From the NCBI GenBank assembly GCA_013298215.1, contig JAAFKE010000021.1:1-56854 (forward strand): a stretch of DNA of 56,854 nucleotides, given 5' to 3'. Position numbers and translations under genes: made by a program. This document shows positions 41,592-49,460 of this stretch, one piece after another (within the stretch, counting starts at the first letter, position 1; each line of letters begins with the position of its first letter). Below the pieces are notes generated by a model, which did no database searches, was not told the origin of the DNA, and saw only the letters and a list, made by a program, of their open reading frames with translations. Source of the DNA: Cytophagales bacterium (GTDB taxonomy: Bacteria > Bacteroidota > Bacteroidia > Cytophagales > Spirosomataceae).

Positions 41592-44183
41592 TTATAAACT
41601 AAAGTAGGCCGACAACCGCACCCCAAAGTGTTTGGCGCGGGGGCTGTCTAAGTGCGTAACGCGGTGGATGAACTCCACCCGCAAAACCTTGAATATATTC
41701 TGAACACCGTAGCCCAACTCCACGTAAGGGCGGTCGTTGAGCGACCTGAAGTCTTTCAGCAACACGCCGTCGCGGTTTCGGAGCGGAATCAGCTCCTGGT
41801 TGCGCTCGTTTAGGCCGCCCACCAGCACTTTGCCAGTGGCAAACATTCGCAGTTTGAGCTTCTGAATGAGCGGCAGGCGGTTGAAAAGCAACCCCTCAAA
41901 GTTGTGTTGCATCGCCAACGAAACGTAGTGGTCGGACACAAACTCGAAGACGTTCATCATGTTGTAGGCGTTTTTGAGGTATAGCACAGTTTCGTTGCCC
42001 AAGTGCGGAAACAGCAGCGGCATGGGCAACCGCGAGGGCGTGTAGCCAGCATTGAACACGTAGTTTGTGCGCCCCAGCACGCCCAAACGCACGCTATGGG
42101 TGAGTTCGAGCTGAAATTTGTGGTATTGAAAATCGCTGCCAAGCAGATCCTTTGCGCCGAAAACGTACTTAAAAGTCACAAAAGGCGAGTCGTTGTTGCG
42201 CTTGCGAACGCGCCCGCCAACGAGCTTGCGCGACGGCACACGGCCTGGCTGGTAGCGGGTTTCAAAAACGAACTCGGTAGTCTGGTAGTTTTCTTGCAAA
42301 GGCGGAAACCCCGCCGACACGTCCGTGCGCCGAAAGGCAAACGGGAAGGCGGGCGCAAAAGTCCGGAAGCGCACACCGACGGTCTGCTGGAAGTCCCGCG
42401 CCACGTCGCGCTGCACAAAAACATAGTCCTCGTTTTGATAAAAAGCCCCTCCACGCAAGCGACCGATGCGCGTAAAATTGGCTAAAATAGGAAATTCGGC
42501 CAGGTCTTCTTGGCGTTGCGCCACCTGGTCGAGGTCATAATTGGCCCTCACACCCAACACGGTTAGGGGTTTGCGGCTCAGTACGTAATTTAGCTCGCCA
42601 CCGCCTTTCCAGACTTTATCGAGCGTACCGTAGGCAACGTAGCCGCTCAGAAACAGCCGGTTGCTAAAAAACTTGTTGGTGCGCATCGACAACCGCAGGC
42701 GGTTTCCCTCAATGTTGTTGAAGGCGTAAGAATAAAACATCGACCCCAACTCCAAGCCATTGGCAACGGGGATGTGGCCGTCACGCAGGAAAAAATTAAT
42801 AACGTTTGTCGTTCGCCGCACCGACGGAATATTGCCGATGGAATCGATGAGCGAATAGGCCAGTTTTTCTTCGCGGGTGAGCGAGTCTTGGCGGGCATTG
42901 GTCCAAAACTGGGCTTCGTCTTCGGTATTTTTTTGGTTAAAGCCCTCGGTCATCTCGAGGTTCACGTCGAAAAATTCGGTGGGGCGCGGCTTGTTTACCA
43001 CAATATCTTTGAGGCTACTCGACAGTTTGATGAGCCCCCCCGCCGTGTTGGCACTAAACTCGGCTACGTCAATGAGCAACCGCGACTTTTCGGGCATCCA
43101 CGCGCTGTCGCCCACCACTTCGTATTCTTGCTGTATTCTTACTTTCTCAACAAAATTAATGTTTGCGCCCTTCGACACGGTGGCATCTATGCTCACGAGC
43201 GCAAACGAAAGCGTGTCGATGTACATTCGGCCCGTGAAAGCCAAATCGTATTTATTTTTGGGCTCAAAGTCAATCTCAAAACACGGGTGTAGCCCAACGT
43301 TGGTGGTGTCGGCCAAATAATAGTCGTAGCTCCCGCGCCAGCCGTCGGCAATTGGGCTCATAAAATCTTTGCGCAGCAGGGGCATCCAGTTTTTATAAAA
43401 ATTGGGCATCTGAAAACCCGTGCCCGTAAACTGCGCCACGAAACTGTCGTCTTTCATGCCCACCCCTTTTATGTTTGTGCGCAGCACCTGCTGCTTACTA
43501 CGGTTGGGGTCGAGGCGGTGGTAGTGCCGGGCCACCGATTCAGAAATAAACATCGGAATGAGCGCTTTGCCGTCTTCTCCTTTTAGTTTTTCGAGCTGCT
43601 CAATTTTGGCAATAATTTTTTGTACTGACTTTCGTTTTTTGAATTTATCCGAAATATTATCGATGTCCACCTCTACTTTGTGGTACGCCTCGTATTCGTA
43701 GGCACCAAGTTTTTCGGCGTTTCGGGCATCTTTGCTGCCGATCACCTTGCGCATAATGGCCCAGGCGGGGTTTTCGCCAGCCCTAATCACTACCTCACGG
43801 AGTTGCTGCTGCGATGGTTTCAGGTAAATCTCTAACGACGAACCCACCTCGTACTTTTTGGTGCTGATCGCCTTGGACTGATACCCCATAAAAGCCACCA
43901 GCAGCGAGTCGGCCCCATCGGGCAACGTGAGCGAAAAGTTGCCTTCAAAGTCGGTGGTTGTGCCCGTGGTTTTACCCTTCACGGCCACTGATGCAAACGG
44001 AACTGGTGTACTGTTTTCGAGGTCAAAAACGCGGCCTTTCACTGTTTTCTGGGCGGCGATATCGAGCGAAACAAAAAATAAGCACAAAAGTACGAGAACT
44101 ACTACCGAGGGTTTCAAGCGCAAAGATTTTATGAGGTTTGTTGATTGATGTATAAATGAAGACAAATTTAGGAAATTTAGCAA
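41592..44183 (-). CDS. DUF5686 outer-membrane protein with carboxypeptidase-like regulatory domain
   Basis: An 863-residue exported protein typical of Bacteroidota. After a signal/membrane helix (about 25-44), residues 48-120 form a carboxypeptidase-like regulatory beta-domain (VKGRVFDLENSTPVPFASV, TTDFEGNFSLTLPDG). The DUF5686 region follows, with periplasmic strands and a large predicted barrel ending in KHFGVRLSAYFSL. A role in the outer membrane is inferred; the transport or enzymatic function is not known. An upstream ATG is used here, and a start nearer the helix (about 20 codons later) is possible. Convergent with rnd. Confidence 0.85.
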   Translation of the reverse strand: MLNFLNLSSFIHQSTNLIKSLRLKPSVVVLVLLCLFFVSLDIAAQKTVKGRVFDLENSTPVPFASVAVKGKTTGTTTDFEGNFSLTLPDGADSLLVAFMGYQSKAISTKKYEVGSSLEIYLKPSQQQLREVVIRAGENPAWAIMRKVIGSKDARNAEKLGAYEYEAYHKVEVDIDNISDKFKKRKSVQKIIAKIEQLEKLKGEDGKALIPMFISESVARHYHRLDPNRSKQQVLRTNIKGVGMKDDSFVAQFTGTGFQMPNFYKNWMPLLRKDFMSPIADGWRGSYDYYLADTTNVGLHPCFEIDFEPKNKYDLAFTGRMYIDTLSFALVSIDATVSKGANINFVEKVRIQQEYEVVGDSAWMPEKSRLLIDVAEFSANTAGGLIKLSSSLKDIVVNKPRPTEFFDVNLEMTEGFNQKNTEDEAQFWTNARQDSLTREEKLAYSLIDSIGNIPSVRRTTNVINFFLRDGHIPVANGLELGSMFYSYAFNNIEGNRLRLSMRTNKFFSNRLFLSGYVAYGTLDKVWKGGGELNYVLSRKPLTVLGVRANYDLDQVAQRQEDLAEFPILANFTRIGRLRGGAFYQNEDYVFVQRDVARDFQQTVGVRFRTFAPAFPFAFRRTDVSAGFPPLQENYQTTEFVFETRYQPGRVPSRKLVGGRVRKRNNDSPFVTFKYVFGAKDLLGSDFQYHKFQLELTHSVRLGVLGRTNYVFNAGYTPSRLPMPLLFPHLGNETVLYLKNAYNMMNVFEFVSDHYVSLAMQHNFEGLLFNRLPLIQKLKLRMFATGKVLVGGLNERNQELIPLRNRDGVLLKDFRSLNDRPYVELGYGVQNIFKVLRVEFIHRVTHLDSPRAKHFGVRLSAYFSL

Positions 44184-44242
44184 AAGTGCGGCTCGTTTTA
44201 TTTTTATACCAGTGACTTAACCCAACGTAAAGGCGAATGGTT

Positions 44243-44250
44243 TACATTTG
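44243..44250 (+). promoter_or_regulatory. -7 box upstream of the DUF2911 gene
   Basis: TACATTTG matches the TAnnTTTG consensus and lies 27 bp before the ATG at 44278. A clean TTTG element 19 bp upstream is not present. Confidence 0.45.
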
Positions 44251-44277
44251 GGCGTATTTAAACTAACAACCAAAAAA

Positions 44278-45123
44278 ATGAAAAAAACACTATTACCCGC
44301 CCTACTGAGCGTTTTGCTGCTCAACAACGCAACGGGTCAGATTAGTATGCCCCAACCCAGCCCCGCTGCGGTGGTGGCTCAAAATGTAGGTTTGGGCAAA
44401 ATGACGATCGAGTACAGCCGCCCTGCGCTCAAAGGCCGCACCATTTTGGGGTCGGCTTTGGCTCCTTTTGGGCAGGTGTGGCGCACGGGTGCCAACAAAA
44501 TTCCGAACCTTATTTTGAGCCAAGATATGCTCATCAACGGCACCAAAGTAGCCGCTGGCACCTACGGCCTGGCTACCATTCCAGACGCTACCGAGTGGAC
44601 GATCATCATCAACAAAGACCCCAACCAATGGGGCACTTACGGCTACAAGCAAGAGCTCGACGTGCTGCGTTTTAAAGTGAAGGCCGAAACACTAACCAAC
44701 CGGGCAGAGTACTTTACGATCGACGTGTCCGATTTTTCGGGCAGCGAGGCCAACGTGGCCATACGCTGGGAAAACACGCAGGTTAAGTTCAACGTGAAGC
44801 AAGAAACAGACGCGCTCATTATGGCGGAGATCAAAGAGAAAACGGCAGCAGTGAAAGTAGAAAACGACACGTATTTTGATGCCGCCAACTATTATTACGA
44901 CACCAACCGCGACCTAAAACAAGCCTTTGAGTGGGCCAACAAGGTGGTGGCCAACGACCAAAAATACTGGACCTACTACCTCCGCGCCAAGATAGCCGCC
45001 AAAATGGGCAATTGCCCAGTGGCCATTCAAGATGCCGAAAAAGGGCTCGAAATGGCCAAGCAGGCCAAAGACGGGGCATACATTGCCAACCACACCAAAG
45101 TTTTGAAAGACTGCGGTAAGTAA
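44278..45123 (+). CDS. DUF2911 domain protein, exported
   Basis: A 281-residue exported protein. The ATG at 44278 gives a signal peptide ending at NATGQ (residue 20). Residues about 25-165 are the DUF2911 domain (PSPAAVVAQNVGLGKMTIEYSRP, GRTILGSALAPFGQVWRTGAN, GTYGLATIPD). The C-terminal 90 residues are helical and TPR-like (AANYYYDTNRDLKQAFEWAN, AKMGNCPVAIQDAEKGLEMA). The function of DUF2911 is not known; the export signal suggests a periplasmic or surface role. A terminator follows. Confidence 0.85.
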   Translation: MKKTLLPALLSVLLLNNATGQISMPQPSPAAVVAQNVGLGKMTIEYSRPALKGRTILGSALAPFGQVWRTGANKIPNLILSQDMLINGTKVAAGTYGLATIPDATEWTIIINKDPNQWGTYGYKQELDVLRFKVKAETLTNRAEYFTIDVSDFSGSEANVAIRWENTQVKFNVKQETDALIMAEIKEKTAAVKVENDTYFDAANYYYDTNRDLKQAFEWANKVVANDQKYWTYYLRAKIAAKMGNCPVAIQDAEKGLEMAKQAKDGAYIANHTKVLKDCGK

Positions 45124-45143
45124 CTGTGCCAGAGGATTTATGT

Positions 45144-45190
45144 AACCAAAAACGCCGATAAACCTTCGAGGTATATCGGCGTTTTTGGTT
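45144..45190. terminator. Bidirectional terminator between DUF2911 and msrA
   Basis: A perfect 17-bp stem, AACCAAAAACGCCGATA (45144-45160) with TATCGGCGTTTTTGGTT (45174-45190). The loop contains ACC-TTCG-GGT-like inner pairing. It serves both convergent genes. Confidence 0.9.
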
Positions 45191-45203
45191 GTGAAAAGCG
45201 TTT

Positions 45204-45860
45204 TTAGTGCGCTTTTAGTTTGTCTTTAAATACTTTTCTGAACTTATCCAGCTTGGGCGCAATCACGTAGGCGCAGTAGGACTGGTCGGGATTGTTGGCA
45301 AAATAATTTTGGTGGTACGCCTCGGCGACGTAGAAAACGGGTGCTTGCGAAATCTCGGTCACAATAGGCCCACTGTACGCGCCCGACGCGTCGAGTTCTT
45401 TTTTTACCTCGTTGGCCAATCGTTTCTGCTCGTCGTTGTGGTAGTAGATCACCGAGCGGTACTGCGTGCCAGCATCGGCCCCCTGGCGGTTGAGGGTTGT
45501 GGGGTCGTGGGCGCGAAAAAACGCCTGCAAAAGGTCTAAGTACGTTATTTTCTTAGGGTCGAACTTAATCTCTACACACTCGGCGTGGCCAGTGAGGCCG
45601 CTGCAAACTTCTTTGTAGGTGGGGTTGGCGTTGCGCCCGCCAGCGTAGCCAGACACCACCGACTCTACACCGTCTAAACTCAAAAAAACGGCCTCCGTAC
45701 ACCAGAAGCAGCCCGTGCCAAAGGTAGCGATCTCAAGACCTGGTTTGTCGGTTGTTTTGTTTTCTGTCATGTTTTTTTGTTTGTTAGATGGCTGTGCGCA
45801 AGAACCCAAGAGGCTCAACGACAAAGCAGCCGAAACGATTGATTGAATGAATGTTTTCAT
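45204..45860 (-). CDS. msrA: Peptide-methionine (S)-S-oxide reductase, lipoprotein form
   Basis: A 218-residue protein that reduces S-methionine sulfoxide. The active-site motif GTGCFWCTEAVF is near residue 46, and GYAGGRNANPTYKEVCSGLTGH and the C-terminal Cys in QSYCAYVIAPK are family motifs. The ATG at 45860 opens a lipoprotein signal with the lipobox LLGSCAQ, so this enzyme is exported and probably anchored in the periplasm, where it would repair envelope proteins. An upstream in-frame start would add 18 residues and hide the signal. Confidence 0.93.
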   Translation of the reverse strand: MKTFIQSIVSAALSLSLLGSCAQPSNKQKNMTENKTTDKPGLEIATFGTGCFWCTEAVFLSLDGVESVVSGYAGGRNANPTYKEVCSGLTGHAECVEIKFDPKKITYLDLLQAFFRAHDPTTLNRQGADAGTQYRSVIYYHNDEQKRLANEVKKELDASGAYSGPIVTEISQAPVFYVAEAYHQNYFANNPDQSYCAYVIAPKLDKFRKVFKDKLKAH

Positions 45861-45932
45861 AGTGATTGAACAAAAAAAAACGATTGTAGGTTTAAATTCA
45901 AACGAATCTACCATTAAAAAATACGCTTACGA

Positions 45933-46568
45933 ATGTTTTTAAGTTTATTAAAAGTAAAAAACAATTGGGACAATGCCTGGAAGAGCCCCGATTTTAGGCT
46001 CAAAATGCTCATTTTCCTCCTCATCGACGTGGGCATTTTAATTGCGTTTCCCTACTTTTTTCATTGGATCGAAAGCCGCACGGGCACGCACCTCTCCGAC
46101 CCATTAATAGAAAACATACCCGCCATCGATTTCTCGGTCCCAGTCTTTGGCATTGTTTGGGGAGCGGGGCTGGTTTTGGCGCGGCGTGCATTGCTCAACC
46201 CGCAGGTACTTTTGGTGTTTTTGGCGGGCTACGCCCTGCTTACGCTGTCGCGGTTTCTGAGCATCACCCTCCTACCCCTCGAAGCCCCCCAAAACCTCAT
46301 TCCGCTGGTCGATCCGCTCACCAATTATTTTTACGCGGGCAAGTACATCACCAAAGACCTGTTTTTTTCGGGCCACACCTCCACCGTCATTCTCATTGGC
46401 CTTTGCCTCTCCGAGCGCACCGAACGCGCGGTTGTTTTGGGGGCATCGGTTGTGCTGGGGGTGGCATTGTTGTTTCAGCACGTACATTATACCCTCGACG
46501 TTGTGGCCGCATTTCCGCTCACCTACATTGATTTTAGGATTGCACAGTGGCTCGTCAAACGGTCGTAA
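45933..46568 (+). CDS. Sphingomyelin-synthase-like / PAP2-type membrane enzyme
   Basis: A 211-residue membrane protein with about six helices. The C-terminal half matches the PAP2_C (sphingomyelin-synthase-like) pattern. DLFFSGHTSTV gives His148, and FQHVHYTLDVVAA gives His185 and Asp189, the His-His-Asp triad of the family. In eukaryotes these enzymes move a phosphocholine or phosphoethanolamine head group to ceramide. Many Bacteroidota make sphingolipids, so a head-group transferase or lipid phosphatase is plausible, but the substrate is not shown. The gene is divergent from msrA (72 bp) and convergent with the GWxTD gene (13 bp). Confidence 0.75.
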   Translation: MFLSLLKVKNNWDNAWKSPDFRLKMLIFLLIDVGILIAFPYFFHWIESRTGTHLSDPLIENIPAIDFSVPVFGIVWGAGLVLARRALLNPQVLLVFLAGYALLTLSRFLSITLLPLEAPQNLIPLVDPLTNYFYAGKYITKDLFFSGHTSTVILIGLCLSERTERAVVLGASVVLGVALLFQHVHYTLDVVAAFPLTYIDFRIAQWLVKRS

Positions 46569-46581
46569 TGGGCGGTCTGGC

Positions 46582-47811
46582 TCAGTCGCGGGCGTTGCCA
46601 GTGCGCCACATTTCGACCATCGAAAACCAAATGGGCTGGTACTCGGCGTAGCGCACCAGCTCGTAGTGGTCATCGACAAATTGGTTGGGGCGGCGCACAA
46701 AATTGAAGGTAATCTCGGCGTAATTGGCCTTCGAATTAAACACCCAAACTTCGCGGTCTTTCACGCGTGATACGCGGTCGGGTGCGCCCATGACCATAAA
46801 AACCATGCCCTTGTCGGTTTTCCAGCCCTCTTTGAAAGACGTAAAAAGCCGATTGGCCTCTTCGGCGCGGTAGTAGTAGCCTTTTATGGTGCGTTTGGCC
46901 AGCTCCTCGTTGCCATACATGAGGTTGAGCCAGTAGCGGTCAAGCGTTTTTTTGGCTTCTGCGCCTGCGTTCAAGTCCATAATTTCCTGCGCCGTACTGA
47001 CGTAGCAAACAGGTTTAAGGAGTTTTTCGGGACGGGTCACTTTGGGAAAGCGCTTGTCGGCCACCAGCACACCGACCCCAAAATACTGGGTCGTGTCTTC
47101 GGAGAAAAAATACAGCCCCTCGCGGTCGAAGGTAATGGGCACATTGGCCGACACCCGGATGAGGGTATCTATTCTTAATTTTTTCTGGGTGGCATTTTTC
47201 ACGTTCATGTTCATCGGCGAAGCCGCCAAATCGAAATCATTTTTGTAGCGGTACATAAACAATTGGGTGGGCGCACTGGCCTGCTTGCCAATGGTTTTTA
47301 GCGTAATTGTGTCGTTGAAGGTGGCATAATTTCTAAACTTGGGGAAGTACCCAAATCGATCAAAAACCGCGTAACGGTCGCTCATGCGGTCGTCTTTGAA
47401 CCGGACGGGCAAATCGTTGAGTGCTTTGTTGGTGGTGCCAGATTCGTTGATCTCCGACAGCAGCAACGCCCCAATTGGGCTCGACTTTGGCCGCTCAAGC
47501 TCAAAAACCACCACCTTTTGGTTGCCAACGGTACTCACCGTTTTGGAGTCGAGCACCACGTTCCCCAGTGCCAGGCGTTCGCGGCTGGCATAGTCGGCAT
47601 ACATCACGTAGTTGAGCTTAAAACGATCCGAAAACTCCTGGGCCGAGATGGGCACGTCGCCGTTTTTTCGGATGTCGAACTGCATATACACCCGAATGCG
47701 GGTTGTGTCTACGACCAAAAACTTGCTCTTGATGCCAATTATCTGAAAATCGACGGCCTTGGCGGTAGTCAGCCAGCACGTCAGGGCCAATAATATACCT
47801 AATTTTTTCAT
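46582..47811 (-). CDS. GWxTD domain-containing protein, exported
   Basis: A 409-residue exported protein. The signal peptide ends at AKA (about residue 19). The GWxTD domain lies near the C-terminus, with the signature EGWKTDKGMVFMVMGAPDRVSR and the following WVFNSKANYAEITFNFVRR. The preceding beta-rich part resembles other Bacteroidota proteins of this family. The function is not established. It is the last gene of a three-gene minus-strand operon with the rhodanese (12-bp gap) and DUF2490 genes. Confidence 0.85.
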   Translation of the reverse strand: MKKLGILLALTCWLTTAKAVDFQIIGIKSKFLVVDTTRIRVYMQFDIRKNGDVPISAQEFSDRFKLNYVMYADYASRERLALGNVVLDSKTVSTVGNQKVVVFELERPKSSPIGALLLSEINESGTTNKALNDLPVRFKDDRMSDRYAVFDRFGYFPKFRNYATFNDTITLKTIGKQASAPTQLFMYRYKNDFDLAASPMNMNVKNATQKKLRIDTLIRVSANVPITFDREGLYFFSEDTTQYFGVGVLVADKRFPKVTRPEKLLKPVCYVSTAQEIMDLNAGAEAKKTLDRYWLNLMYGNEELAKRTIKGYYYRAEEANRLFTSFKEGWKTDKGMVFMVMGAPDRVSRVKDREVWVFNSKANYAEITFNFVRRPNQFVDDHYELVRYAEYQPIWFSMVEMWRTGNARD

Positions 47812-47823
47812 CCTTATTTTGGT

Positions 47824-48333
47824 TTATTCATATACTTTCTCGCCCTTTTGCAACCACACGCCCCAAACCCGCGAATAGGCGTGAACGCGCGGCGTGGGAT
47901 GCTGTTGGGCATCAAAAACGGGGTTGCCTTGGTTCACCCACTCAAAAATACTGCCGTACAGGTTTCGTACATTTTTGAAACCAGCGGCCATTAGTTTCTC
48001 GCCAATTTTTTCGCTTCTCACGCCCACGGTACAATAAACAACAATTTTGGTATCTTTCGGAATATCGGCCACGCGGCTTAGGTCAAAATCGTCGAAACCA
48101 ACCCAACGCGCGTTTTTAAGGTGGCTCACCTCAAACTCCCTGCGCGCGCGGGTGTCGAGCAAAACCACGTTTTTTTCGGTTCTTAAATCCTCGCACGCAA
48201 CCATCGGCACGGAGTTGTTATAGACCGTTCGCAGCAGCACCTTGTAGGCTTTGCTGGTGGTTTGAGCAAATGCAGCGTTTGCCATCAGGGCAGATATGAG
48301 CACAATAAATTTCATGTTTGCGGATAAACTCAT
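47824..48333 (-). CDS. Rhodanese-like domain protein, exported
   Basis: A 169-residue protein with a rhodanese domain. The active-site loop is VVYCTVGVRSEK, with the catalytic Cys before a TVGVRS loop. LLDTRARREFEVSHLKNARWVGF is the usual N-terminal part, and the C-terminal FKNVRNLYGSIFEWVNQGNPV is typical. A signal sequence follows the second Met (MKFIVLISALMANAAFA), so sulfur-transfer or redox chemistry would be periplasmic. The ATG at 48333 overlaps the DUF2490 stop (ATGA); a start at 48315 would give the signal alone. Confidence 0.85.
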   Translation of the reverse strand: MSLSANMKFIVLISALMANAAFAQTTSKAYKVLLRTVYNNSVPMVACEDLRTEKNVVLLDTRARREFEVSHLKNARWVGFDDFDLSRVADIPKDTKIVVYCTVGVRSEKIGEKLMAAGFKNVRNLYGSIFEWVNQGNPVFDAQQHPTPRVHAYSRVWGVWLQKGEKVYE

Positions 48334-49049
48334 TGCCCCAGTCTTACAATTCCAGTGAGTAAAATGGTATGTTCTTCGTCAAATTCGGTACGGGTGCGGC
48401 GGCGGCGGTAGTTGAACTGATACCCTACTTCTAACGCCACGTGCCGGCCAAAATTGTGGCCATAACCAAACAAAGGGCGGTACATATCGAAAATGGGCGC
48501 GGCGTTGAGCGAGGGCAAAATATAAAAAATTTCGTTGGAGGCCACCAGGTAGTCGTGGCCACTGAGTTGGTAGCGGGCCTGCAACCGCACCCTGGTTCGG
48601 TGGGTGGGCGGCGTGGCCTCGAAGGTGCGGTATTCTTGCATCAGGCGGAGTTGGAGGGTCGTTTTTTTCCAGTCGTGCCGCCACTCGGGGGCGACCGCGT
48701 ACCTAAACTCCCGCACGGGCGGGCGGTCGTAGTCGGAGTCTTTGCCCAGCAGCGCGTGGCTGTGAAAATACCAAAAGGGGGCCGCATAAACGCTCCAATG
48801 CTTGTTGATTCGGTAGTTGATGCCCAAGCGCGCGCCCTCCATCAAGGCCGCGTCGAACGGGTTGAACTCAGATTGGCGGAAGCTATTTTGGGTGCGGTAA
48901 AAAAACTCGCCCAGCACGCTCACCTTCGGCGAAACCCCCGCAATGATGTTCAGGCGGCTCCAGACCGTGGCGTGGCGGTAGTGCTGGCCTACCACCGTGC
49001 CACCCACCGCCATTAAATAAATACTGAGGCTACTAAAAAGTGTTTTCAA
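48330..49049 (-). CDS. DUF2490 outer-membrane-type protein
   Basis: A 239-residue exported protein. The signal peptide ends near residue 20 (GTVVGQ). The rest is a barrel-like DUF2490 domain (VWSRLNIIAGVSPKVSVLGEFFYRTQN, WRHDWKKTTLQLRLMQEYRTF, GRHVALEVGYQFNYRRR) ending in a C-terminal strand LLTGIVRLGQ. The function is unknown. It is the first gene of the minus-strand operon with the rhodanese and GWxTD genes. Confidence 0.8.
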   Translation of the reverse strand: MKTLFSSLSIYLMAVGGTVVGQHYRHATVWSRLNIIAGVSPKVSVLGEFFYRTQNSFRQSEFNPFDAALMEGARLGINYRINKHWSVYAAPFWYFHSHALLGKDSDYDRPPVREFRYAVAPEWRHDWKKTTLQLRLMQEYRTFEATPPTHRTRVRLQARYQLSGHDYLVASNEIFYILPSLNAAPIFDMYRPLFGYGHNFGRHVALEVGYQFNYRRRRTRTEFDEEHTILLTGIVRLGQ

Positions 49050-49235
49050 AGGTTAGTTTTTTTGCGGGCGCTCGTCTGGTTTTACCACCCCCACAAAAAT
49101 GCAAAAATTTGGGTACTTTTCTAAACTACCCGCCAATTCAAGCAATTTATCGGAGTGTTGTGACCTTTGCGTGCTTTGAAAGAAATCGTTGCGGGAAGTA
49201 ACATAAAAAGAAAATCTAAAAGGGAGGTGGTTTGC

Positions 49236-49243
49236 TATTTTTG
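49236..49243 (+). promoter_or_regulatory. Candidate -7 box in the gap before the GH65 gene
   Basis: The 411-bp gap 49050-49460 has no gene. TATTTTTG fits TAnnTTTG, though it lies about 217 bp before the start and has no clean -33 partner, so a long leader would follow. Nothing else (no hairpin terminator, repeat or RNA gene) was seen in the gap. Confidence 0.3.
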
Positions 49244-49460
49244 TAGATGACCAGATTTGTCAGATATGTAAACTTGCTACGAATTGTAGGGTAGTCAATT
49301 ATTTATTTCTCGTTACTAAGGGGCTGTTTGAAGTAATGTTTTTGATAATATTTTGACGAAAAGGCGGCTTTAAAACGGTCTTTTTTGCAGTTTTGTAGTT
49401 TAAAGCAAGTGCTGCACGCCGTGTAATTAGTGGCGGTGTAGTGTAAATAAAACACTCACA

